Positions 1 through 9,970 of a DNA stretch of 32,562 nt are shown here, in pieces. Both the position numbers and the translations under genes were made by a program. Below the pieces are notes generated by a model. The model saw only the letters and a list, made by a program, of their open reading frames with translations, ran no database searches and was not told the origin of the DNA. Every line of letters begins with the position of its first letter. Within the stretch, counting starts at the first letter, position 1. The stretch is from SURF-24 sp964537965 (GTDB lineage: Bacteria > Bacteroidota > Ignavibacteria > Ignavibacteriales > SURF-24): contig CAZIDB010000015.1 in assembly GCA_964537965.1 (NCBI GenBank), positions 1 through 32,562 of the forward strand, read 5' to 3'.

Positions 1-3000
1 GCAAAATCCGGGCTGTTAGGCAAACTCATCAACTGCTCATACGTTTCACTGAATGAGTTCAGCTCAACATTAATATTCGGAGTTACAAGCAGTGGGCAAA
101 ATTCTTTTTCAGGATTCGACTGCTGAAATCCTTTAATGCCGGAAAGATCAACGGCTGAGTTCAAATCATCAATCCTTACAAACTTAGCTTTCTTCATCTG
201 TTCCATCTGGTAAAGCATAAAGTTATAGCGGCATACTTCACTGTTGTGTTTATGTCCGGCAAAAATGTGATTGTACTTTTCGTACACAAGCTGCTGAACA
301 AAATTTTTCTTTTCATTAACATCGCTTCTGAAAATTCTAACTTCCTGCAGCATTGTACGCATATCTTCTGCGGCTGCCTGCGGACCGGTAATTTCTTTTC
401 CTTTTCTGCCCAGGTCAGTTGATAGAATTCCAAGTCTTACTTTTCTTCCGTTGCCCTTGCCGTCCTTTCCGCCAATTAAAATTTCCATCAAATGCTTTCT
501 TGATTCAATCTGGTTTTCTTCCGCAAGGAACGGCTGACCGGCGGGTGTGCTTGCAAGTGAATTAAATATTGCGTTAAAAATTTCTTTATCAAGCAGCAGA
601 TCACCTTTCGTATCAATCATCCTCTTTGCATCGTTCGGATCGGGAACAGACGAAACAACAGAAGCAATAAAGCGATTCTTGATTATATCAAAGTTTACTT
701 TGCTAATCTTGTAGGAAGTCTTTTTCAGCTTAAATTTCTTCCCGACAAAAATCTTATTAACCACATCTTCAATATCAATCTTGTCAATCATCTTGTAAGA
801 TGCGCTGAGGTAATATTTCTTTGTAAAGTCATCAAGGTCCCAGCCGATAACGTCATCAATATAATTGCCATGCTTATCCATCACCTCAACAATATTTTTA
901 TCGCCGGTATATCTTAACAGTGTTCTCTGCAGATGAGGATTATCCGAGCTTGTAGCTTTCTCTCTCCTTTCACCGTGAGAATCACGATACAGTAAAAAGT
1001 TTTCAGGATTCTGGTAGCGTGTAATTCCAGCTTCCGCACGCGCAAAGTTGCTTGCAGTTAACATTATATCAATCCTGAACGGCATTGAAATATCGCATAA
1101 GCCGCTTATTGTGCTTCTCCAGTTAAGATCATCAACATTGCTGTCTGCTGCCCCGGCAAAAAGTGAATAATAATATTTTATAAAGTCAGGATCGAAATCC
1201 GTTACTCTTGAAAAATCTCCCTGCTCTGTACCGATGCCGTAAAGATTTCCTTTCTCATCAGGAAAGATGTAGAACATATCTCCTGCAATAAGTTTAATTG
1301 AACGGATGCCTGGTAAATCTTTTCTTAACCATTTAAGCATCATTGCAGCAAGCATTTCGGATTTGCCAACGCCGCTGTCTCCGCTTATCTGAACAACAAA
1401 AATACTTCCGTCTTCTTCTTCAATTGCAAACANNNNNNNNNNNNNNNNNNNNNNNNNNNNNNNNNNNNNNNNNNNNNNNNNNNNNNNNNNNNNNNNNNNN
1501 NNNNNNNNNNNNNNNNNNNNNNNNNNNNNNNNTCCTCAACACTTATTTCATCTGCCTGAAGAAGCCTGTAATTATCTGTGAGATATTTAATGTAGCACTT
1601 CTGGAAAACGAAAAGAACTTTTACAAGACCGTGCTTAATGATTTTGCACCGGTAATCATTTTCGTCCATGTTATCAATAAACTTCTCCATCCTCTTTCCA
1701 AAAAAGATTGAAGCCGGTTTAATATCCATACTCTTAATATATTCATGCGGTTCGGAATAATCTCTTTCTTCGTTACCATCATCAGGTCTGTCTGCTTTAT
1801 GGAAAGGATAAATTCTTTTCTTTGCGTCTGTGGCAATTCTTGTTCTTGTCTGAACAGTCTGCTCAAGACCAATAACGCCGCATTTGGACATAACTTTGTT
1901 TATCCAACCAAGTGCGCCGTTATCGCCAACTTCATGTGTAAAATCTTTGTGGATTGTGATTCCGTGCTGAATCATCTCGTTGATGCTTGAATTTTGTTTC
2001 CGGAATATAGCTTCAACAAATTTTATTAACGTGTGATTATACTTTTCATAGTACTCAGTAGATTTTGTTTTATTCATAAGGAGAATGAAGAATAAAACAA
2101 CTTCTCTCACTTCTTTATGAAGGGTTTCCTGTGTAATCTTTGTTTCTTTCGTCTTAAGAATATTTCCGGTTATTTCATTCAGTTCATCTTTAATAACCTG
2201 GAAAACAAATTCTTCCTTAAATAATTTCTCCTCGCCTTCATCAACTTTGTCTAACTTATTGTTAAGCAATTCAATCTTTGAGGAAAGATAATTTTTAAAT
2301 GCATTGTCTCTTACAAGAAGATACAATCTTAAAAGCTGCTCTGTCTTTGATGCTTGCGAGTATACAAACTCATTTAAAGCTTCACCAACAAAGCCATACA
2401 TTTTTGATTTGAGGTTCACGGGAAGGTTAGAAACAATTCCCGTTCTGAATTCATCAATGTAACTTGTAAGACTAATCTCATTAACTGATTTTCCAATTAC
2501 CTCTTCAAATTTCTCTGCGGTCACAATTATAATTTCAGAAACAGAAGGTTCTATTCCTTCCTGTTCAAATGAAAGATTGAAATGCAGCAGCAGTTCTTCG
2601 ATATATTTTTTAAGAATCCTGTTAGTGCCTTCAAGCTTTGCCTTATCTCCGGCAATATCATTTGAAGCGTTGAGAGCAAGAATCTTAACTTTAGCATCGG
2701 AGAATAAAATTTTCTCCATCTCAATCAGGATTTCAATCATTATATTTTTCTCATCCGGGTCATCAAGTACATAGCTGTTCGGCTGGAAATCCATTTTGTT
2801 GCTTATATACTTTAAGATTGTCGCTTTACCGTACTTTGCAACCACAGTATTGAAATCAAGATTTTTAATTGCCGGAATGTTTTTATAAATCTGTGGCAAC
2901 AGGTTCTCATAAATTTTTGTGAACGCTTTACTCTGAATGAAACTCTTCAGGTCTGTACAGCTTCCAACGTTCTCATAAAATTCAAACACGGAATTGTTTG

Positions 3001-6000
3001 AACCGCGTATTGTATTAATTGTAATGCCGGAATCTTTCGGGAATGCATGATACAATGTTTGAATGTTACTGATAGTAAGACTGTTCTTGCGGACTTTGTT
3101 CAGCTTTTTAATAACATTAAAATCTTCAAGCACCTTTGCTATAAAATCTGCATCGGAAGTTGTTTTAAATATTTCATCAAGTATATCCTCCGAACGTTTA
3201 TCCTTATTTACCGGGTTAGATTTTTCATCATAGAACAGCTTCCAGTACTTAAGCACAATGCGAAGCATGTTTCCAAATTCCTTCACAAAGATTTCATAAC
3301 TCTGCTCCGAACCTTCAATATAATCTCCGAGAGAAAATCTTAAAAAGCCGGTCATATAAGGCAGAACAGAAATTCCTCTTTGTTCTGCAAGTTTCTTTGT
3401 AAACTTCTCAAGATCCTGGAAAGAGAAGAAATCCTTTAACAGAATATTAAAGAGATAAGAACCGTCCGATTCGAGCACTTCACAATAGCTGTCGGCATCT
3501 TCACTTTGAATAACTTCCTTAGCAAGATTTTTAATCATTGATAAGCGCTTGTTGCATTCGCTACGGAACAGTTTGTTCACCCTGAACTTATTAAGCTCTC
3601 TAACAATATGAGTCTGGTAATATTTATAAAACGGTTCACCTTTATATTTGAAATCATCTGGTAATCCAAGTACATCAAGTTTATCAAGCGAAACTAATTC
3701 ATCAAGAAGGAAGATATGAACAGGACTTCCCTCGAAAGGTGAGAATCTTTTTATCGTGCTGTTCTTCTTTGTACCGGATTTTCTTTCCGTATAACTTATA
3801 TTCTCAGCCGTAATATAATTTTCAATCAGCGCTTTAATTTTATAACGTGAAGCATCCTTTGGAAGCTCGGATTCCATATTGTCTTTTATCTTCTTGGAAA
3901 TCTGTGCGGCTTCAATTGTATTAACAAGCATAAACAATGAATTTGTATTCCCGGTCTCAACACTGTTCTGCTTCTTTGCAAATTCAATTACATCTTTTCT
4001 TGCAGGAGTTGTAACTAAAGAACCAAGCCTGCTTCCGGTAGCACCAAGATTTTTTGTTGTAGACAACGATGAAACAATACTTATGTTCGGCAGTGATGTA
4101 ATGTTGTTCATTACATAGCGGGAAATTGTACGCCACTTAGGTTCGTCAGGATCATCTATTTTAATTGAGTCGCTGTAAGCTTCATCAAGCAGCAATGTAA
4201 TTTTATTGTTGTTAAGGAATTTCAAAAATTTAATCAGCGCAGGATTATTAAAATCCGTATAGCCGGAAGGATTTGACGGATCATTAATAATTATTGTAAG
4301 GTTCTCGCAGAACCTGTCCCACAAGCTGCCTGTATCATCAAACAACTGGAACGTTCCTTTCATTCTGTTCAGCCGATGATGAAGACGTTCGAAGTCAATT
4401 CTTTTATCTTCAGTCAGTCCAACTTCAAGGTCAAAAGGATTTATATCAAACCTGTCTACAGGGAATAAATCCTTGTATTCCCAGGAAGCGTCGGTATTAA
4501 AAAGGATATAGGGTTTAAGCACTGCGTCAAAAAGAATATCACGGATGATCATCTGAACATCATCATGAATTGAAGTAATATCAAGGTTTGCAAGGTTACT
4601 TATAAATTCTTTGATTACTTTCTGCTCTTCCGGAGATTTCTTCTTGTACTCTTCATTTATCCCGATATCAATAAGGAAGTTAGTAAAACGTCCCTTGTTG
4701 TTGGATTCATTTTCAACTTTTGTTATATATGCTTTATACTTCTCAAGAAATAAGTTGATGCCGAAATTTTTATGGTAATGATTTCTTAACGTTCTCTCAT
4801 ACGTATTAGGAATGATATCGATAATTGTCTTGCAGCGTTCAACAATTTTGTTTTCAACGGTTTTAAGTTTTCTCTGCAGGAGATATTCGCCGTATGTACG
4901 TAATTGTCCTCTGCCTCCGCCTTCAACAATTGTAGCAATATTAACCTGTTCAATGTTTGAATAGAAATAAGCTTTGGTTCTCGATTCAAATTCATGAATC
5001 AATTCCTTGTTCATCTTCTGCAGCTTTTCCGGCTTCTTGCAGTTCTGGATAAGAACAATGTAATCGTGAAGCTTTGTAATAGCGTACTTATCAATTATAA
5101 TTTGTTTTGCGTAATCATTGAATTTGAATAAGGTTATATCTTTCTTAAGATTTTCAGTATCGCCAAGTTGCTCTTTTTTGAACTCTGCAAGTTCATCCTC
5201 ATAGTCGGTAATTTTCTTTTCTGCACAAACTCTGAACTTCTCAAGATTTTCGTCGTTCACCTTATCAAGAATTAAACGAAGGTTAAGCTGAGTATTTGCA
5301 AGTGCGCCAAGCTTTTTTGTATGAACTTTATTAAGCGTGTTTATAATCTTGTTATGAAATCCAAACACAAGCGACGTATTTGTACTGCGTGATTCGGGAG
5401 AATCATCAACAATTATAATCCTTGTAAGATACGGGAACCATCTTATATCATTAAAGATATTTTTACGCATGCTTTTTGCTTTAACAATAAAGATGCTTGT
5501 CATGTCGTTCTTTATACTCTCATAGAGAGAATCCGGATCAGTAAAATCATTTATTTTTACATCTTTATTATTAAAAATTTCCGATGCGAGTAAATCGATA
5601 ACTGTGTTTGCCCCGCCGCCAACAACAGTGCGTATAAAACCGTTTAATCCTTTAAAGTTAACTGTAAGTTCTGTTCTTGAAAGAAAATCTTTTTTCTCTG
5701 CATTGGTTGTATAGTGAGTGCTCTGAATAACCATCTGCTCAAGGACATCCATGAAATAATTCCACTGAGCCTCCTCAATGTCACCGTTAACGCCAATTAC
5801 ATCTCTGAATTTGCGCAACTCTCTCACATCATCGCCTAAAGTTAGTTTATACATTAAATCAATCTGCGCTTCTGTTACCGGTGGTGTACCAACAGACAGA
5901 TCATGCATTTTTAAAATATTCAATGCCTGAACTTTAGTATCATCATCCATAAGTTCGGTGTCAATTAAGGAAGTAAGAGCCTCGTTGAACTGAAGCCGCT

Positions 6001-6289
6001 TAGCAGAATACTGGAAAGCCTTTGAATCTTCATGCGGGAAAAGCATCAGGGAAACATCAACGTAACCCGGAATTAATTCTTTAAGCTCCAGTACATTCTT
6101 ATTTATTTCCATAAGCTGGCGCGTCGGGTCATCCGGCTCTTCGCAGCAAAGTTTAACAAAGTTACGGAGGTTATCGGCAACATGTTTCGGCAGAAAATTT
6201 TCTACTCTTTCGCCAAGCGAGGCGTAAAGGTTAATAAAATCTTTAGCATCTGATGACAGACCGCTTATTGGTTTTCCCGGTAATTGCAT
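1..6289 (-). CDS. Giant PLP aminotransferase-like protein with HprK-like P-loop (partial)
   Basis: A single very large gene runs off the left edge: about 1585 codons precede the assembly gap and about 476 open codons follow it. The frame differs across the gap, which is expected if the 100 N are a placeholder of unknown length. The long N-terminal part is not recognised. Around residues 665-760 it shows fold-type-I aminotransferase features: NPSNPSG (about 671), LLDEAYSD (about 700), then SSLSTTKN with a candidate PLP lysine near 745 followed by GSRLG. About 15 codons after the gap there is a Walker A, GDSGVGKSE, a form typical of HPr kinase/phosphorylase. The rest is not recognised. No signal peptide or membrane segment is visible, so it is probably cytoplasmic. 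It stands alone on its strand. The substrate is unknown, and fusion of these two domains is inferred across an unsequenced gap. Confidence 0.75.
1433..1532. other. Assembly gap (100 N)
   Basis: There are exactly 100 undetermined bases, the usual placeholder for a scaffold join of unknown size. Coding sequence is open on both sides on the minus strand, in different frames (codon phase shifts from 2 to 0 mod 3). The true gap length is therefore probably not 100, and no real frameshift should be inferred. Confidence 0.98.
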
Positions 6290-6595
6290 AGTTTTTCTTT
6301 TCCGTTTTTTATAAAATCTAAATTACATCACAATTGCGATGATAAGTTCGCCAGTTGGTTAATTTACAGGTTAAACTTGGATTCCAGACGTATTAAATTC
6401 TAGATTCAATATAATAAAAAAAATTTTTTGATATGCAGTTTGCAGCTTAAGAGATGCAAAAAAGTTAGAATAATCCACTTTTCAATGGATATTGTTGAGG
6501 GTGAGTGAATAAAATTACGTCAACCATTTATGCAAAAATTAAACGTCTCCCTTCTTAATACATTTAATTATTTGAAAAGATTTTTGAAAGTAATT
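6290..6595. promoter_or_regulatory. Intergenic region, leader of the giant gene
   Basis: This AT-rich 306-bp stretch lies between the giant gene and the stop of the upstream kinase gene. It contains no convincing gene. It holds a 16-bp near-palindrome, catcacaattgcgatg at 6326-6341 (one mismatched pair), 37 bp before the giant gene's ATG, and two ggttaa motifs 12 bp apart (6357 and 6369). No strong intrinsic terminator was found after the kinase gene. An operator role for the palindrome is only a guess. Confidence 0.3.
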
Positions 6596-9500
6596 CTAAA
6601 CATGCTTCTTTGAAAGGGGAACAGTAAAATAGAATTTGGAGCCTCTGTTTATTTCGCTCTCAACCCAGATTCTTCCGCCGTTTTTCTCAATAAATTCTTT
6701 ACATATAATTAAACCAAGTCCGGAGCCATGTTCTTTATTTGTGCCCATTGTACTCTGCTTAAATTCAATATGAAATAATCTATCGAGACTTTCTTTTGGA
6801 ATACCGACACCAGAATCATGAATAAGAATAACAACTTCATCTTCTCTCTTCTCTGTAGAAATTATTATTTGGCCATGAGCAATAGTAAACTTGATTGCAT
6901 TTGATAACAGGTTGCGGAGTGTTGTGTCGAACAGGTTTTTATCGGCGTTAATTAAAACCGTTTCTTCCTTTTTAAATGTGATTGAAATATCCTTCATCTT
7001 ACCGGACTTCTGAGCAATTTTCAGATTTTCATCAATAGCTTCATAAAGATCAAAATCTACTTTATTAATCTCAATCCTGTTGGTTTGTGTTTTTGCCCAT
7101 TCCAATAAATTTTCCAGCAGTAGATAAGTATCCTTAGATGATTCCTCAATCTGTCCAAGACTTTTCTTCTTGTCTTCTTCACTAAAATCATTAAAATTTT
7201 CCCTGAGAAGCTTCGTAATACTTATAAGAGCCATAAAAGGATTCCTTAGGTCATGAGCAATTATCGAGAAGAATTTATCTTTTGATTCATTTGCTTGTTT
7301 TAATTTTTCCTCATTTTCACGAAGCTGTTTAGTCCGCATTTCTACTTTCTCTTCAAGAATTTTTTGCAGTCTTCTCATATGCCGTGTTCTGTAACTGTAA
7401 ATTGAAATTGCTAACAGAACTATCAGTATAAATATTGCAATATTGAACCAGCCGGTTCTGTAAAAAGGAGGATGAACAACAATTCTGATCATTGTAACTT
7501 CTGATGACCAGACATTTTCACTATTTGAACCTAAGACTTTAAAGATATATGTTCCCTCAGAAAGATTTGTATAACGAATTGACCTTTTATTACCACTCTC
7601 AATCCAGTTCTCGTCAAATCCGTCAAGCATATATTTATAATTATTTTTTTCCGGGATATAAAAGTCGAGTGAGAAGAATTCAATGTTCAGAATTTTCTGA
7701 CCCGGGTAAATATGGTATTCCGGCACATCATCTTCTCCCGCAGAGCTATTCATTAATAAATTAACAGTTCCTTCTTCTTCTAATACTTCAAGCTTAGAGA
7801 TGATTACCTTCGGTTTGTAGGAATATATTTCCATTTTATCAGGATAAAAAGAGGTTACCCCATTAACTCCCCCGAATAAAAATTCTCCTGATGCTGATTT
7901 GAAACCTGATCCTATATAGTGGAAATTATCCTGCAATCCATCCAGTTTATCATAATTGTTAACGGTTTTAGTTAAAGGATTGAAGTGACAAATTCCTTTA
8001 TTTGTGCTTAACCAAAGATGCCCGTCATTATCTTCAAGAATAGAATAAATTACATTGTTGGGTAATCCATCTTCAATAGTGAAGTGTTTATACTCATTAT
8101 TTTTTTTATTAAAGCTGTATAAACCAAGAGAACTTCCGATCCATATTATTCCATCACCCGCTTCAACCAGGGCATAAATTTGTATCCGTTTTAAAGTATA
8201 TCCATCTTTCAGTTCTGCACCAACCTGTTCAATCTTTCCCGTATTCAGGTTGAACGAATTCAATCCGTTTGTAGTGCCGATCCATAAAATATTTTCCGAA
8301 TCCATCATAAGTACAAGAACTTCATTGCTTGCAAGAGAATTGCCTGATGAGATATCTGCATTATAATTTAACCATGAGCCATCGTTAGAATTATATTTAA
8401 CAATACCTCCGCCATAAGTCCCCACCCAGATAATGCTGTCTTTAATCTCAAGGCACCTTAAGTCGTTAATGGATTTTTCATTTAAAGATTTCCCTCTAAA
8501 CACAATATCTTTCACTTTACCGGACGATGGATTGAGTTTATTCAGACCATTGTTTGTTGCAATCCATATATTTCCGTAGCTGTCCTCTTTTATAGATGCT
8601 ATTCTGTCATCGAGAAGTGAATTTTCATTATTTCCTTTTTTATAAAAAGTAACTTTATTTCTTGTCGCATTTATTTTATTTAATCCGAAGAAATTTGTCC
8701 CTAACCACATATTACCATTTTTATCAATTAAAGCTGTACGCACACCTTTACCGCTGAGTTTCAGATCTTGCCATGATTCATCATTATATATCTTGAAGCG
8801 AGATGGTTTTAACAAAGTAGTATTAATTCCATCGTTTCTTGTTCCTATCCAGTACAAACCGGTTTTGTCTCTTGAAATACAACGGATATCATTCCCTGAA
8901 ATGCTGCGGGGATTATTGTTGTAAGAAAAGCGGCTGAATTTTTTTGTTGTATAATTGAAAATGATTAACCCGTTCCCTACCGTACCAATCAGCAATTTAT
9001 CTTCACTTTCCCAAAAGCAGTTAGTAATATTTATATTAAGTGATATATCAAGCTCTTTAGACAAATCAATCTTTTGTGTCTTCAAAGTTTTCAAATCAAA
9101 AGTATAAAGACCTTCTTCCGTTCCCAACCATAAATTCCCTTTTGTATCAAAGTGAATTGCTCTGATTATATTACTTTTAATTTTATCCGCATCAGAAATA
9201 TTAATGTAAAATCTTTTATTTATTTTGGAATGAATATTAAAACAGTTAAAACCGAAGTTAGTCCCTATCCATAAATTACCGGCATTATCCTCAGTTATAC
9301 CCCATATTCTGTTATTGCTTAAAGTTTGTTCATCGTCTTTTTTATTTTCATAAACCGTAAACTTATTTGTCTTCAGATCAAACGAATTCAATCCGCCGCC
9401 TGCAGTTCCAAGCCAAAGCGTTCCTTCTTTATCCTCGTGAATAACCGGAACGCGGTTATGACTAAGGCTGTTAGGATTTCCATGTTCGTGAAGATAAGAA

Positions 9501-9850
9501 ATGAATTTCCCGCTTTTTTTTTCGAAACGGTTTAGCCCGCCTCCCCATGTACCCAGCCACAAATTATTTTTACTATCTTCAAATACAATGCTGATATTAT
9601 TATTGCTTATTGAAAAGGTATCCCGCGGGTTATAATTATAAACCTTAAAAGAATAACCATCGTATCGTGTAAGACCTTCCTGGGTTCCTATCCAAATAAA
9701 ACCATCATTCCCTTGTTTAACGGAGTAAATAGTTGACTGTGGCAAACCTTTTTCATTATTGATCCTAAAGAATTCTATATCCTGCGGAAAGATTGACATC
9801 AGCCCGCTAAAGAATAATACTACTGCTATGGTAGACTTTAGTCTGATCAA
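6596..9850 (-). CDS. Two-component regulator propeller sensor histidine kinase
   Basis: This 1084-residue envelope sensor kinase starts with a signal peptide (about 1-22). It is followed by many WIGT/LWLGT-type propeller repeats that fill residues 25-700, forming one or two periplasmic beta-propellers. A Y_Y_Y-type domain follows (about 715-785), then a membrane helix (about 798-820) and a short coiled stretch. The HisKA box FFSIIAHDLRNP has the phospho-acceptor His866, followed by the ATPase N-box NLLSNAIKF, DSGVGIP and GSGLGLIICKE. The protein ends just after the ATPase domain. It lacks the receiver and AraC-type output that hybrid propeller kinases of Bacteroidota carry, so a separate response regulator is needed. 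The start is TTG with AGGA upstream; no suitable ATG precedes the signal peptide. The gene lies 120 bp downstream of the glycosidase gene on the same strand, so its ligand may be a glycan product. Confidence 0.93.
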   Translation of the reverse strand: MIRLKSTIAVVLFFSGLMSIFPQDIEFFRINNEKGLPQSTIYSVKQGNDGFIWIGTQEGLTRYDGYSFKVYNYNPRDTFSISNNNISIVFEDSKNNLWLGTWGGGLNRFEKKSGKFISYLHEHGNPNSLSHNRVPVIHEDKEGTLWLGTAGGGLNSFDLKTNKFTVYENKKDDEQTLSNNRIWGITEDNAGNLWIGTNFGFNCFNIHSKINKRFYINISDADKIKSNIIRAIHFDTKGNLWLGTEEGLYTFDLKTLKTQKIDLSKELDISLNINITNCFWESEDKLLIGTVGNGLIIFNYTTKKFSRFSYNNNPRSISGNDIRCISRDKTGLYWIGTRNDGINTTLLKPSRFKIYNDESWQDLKLSGKGVRTALIDKNGNMWLGTNFFGLNKINATRNKVTFYKKGNNENSLLDDRIASIKEDSYGNIWIATNNGLNKLNPSSGKVKDIVFRGKSLNEKSINDLRCLEIKDSIIWVGTYGGGIVKYNSNDGSWLNYNADISSGNSLASNEVLVLMMDSENILWIGTTNGLNSFNLNTGKIEQVGAELKDGYTLKRIQIYALVEAGDGIIWIGSSLGLYSFNKKNNEYKHFTIEDGLPNNVIYSILEDNDGHLWLSTNKGICHFNPLTKTVNNYDKLDGLQDNFHYIGSGFKSASGEFLFGGVNGVTSFYPDKMEIYSYKPKVIISKLEVLEEEGTVNLLMNSSAGEDDVPEYHIYPGQKILNIEFFSLDFYIPEKNNYKYMLDGFDENWIESGNKRSIRYTNLSEGTYIFKVLGSNSENVWSSEVTMIRIVVHPPFYRTGWFNIAIFILIVLLAISIYSYRTRHMRRLQKILEEKVEMRTKQLRENEEKLKQANESKDKFFSIIAHDLRNPFMALISITKLLRENFNDFSEEDKKKSLGQIEESSKDTYLLLENLLEWAKTQTNRIEINKVDFDLYEAIDENLKIAQKSGKMKDISITFKKEETVLINADKNLFDTTLRNLLSNAIKFTIAHGQIIISTEKREDEVVILIHDSGVGIPKESLDRLFHIEFKQSTMGTNKEHGSGLGLIICKEFIEKNGGRIWVESEINRGSKFYFTVPLSKKHV

Positions 9851-9970
9851 TTTTGTGGAAATCCTTTTATCTGATATATAAATTAGAAATAATCTTCTAA
9901 TATTATCGCATAAATAATTGAATTTTTAATACCACAAGTCTGCCAGATTTAACCGTCTGAAAACAATAAA

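Noticed and set aside
1385..1711. Readings through the N run on both strands, and an apparent stop of the giant gene near 1385
   Set aside because: The frame changes only because the 100 N are of arbitrary length; the minus strand is fully open in another frame from 1430 to the window edge and encodes a P-loop.
6357..6374. Two GGTTAA motifs before the giant gene as a PHO box
   Set aside because: There are only two units and their spacing is 12, not 11.
6473..6490. Small hairpin atccac...atggat as terminator of the kinase gene
   Set aside because: The stem is only about five weak pairs and there is no T-run following it.
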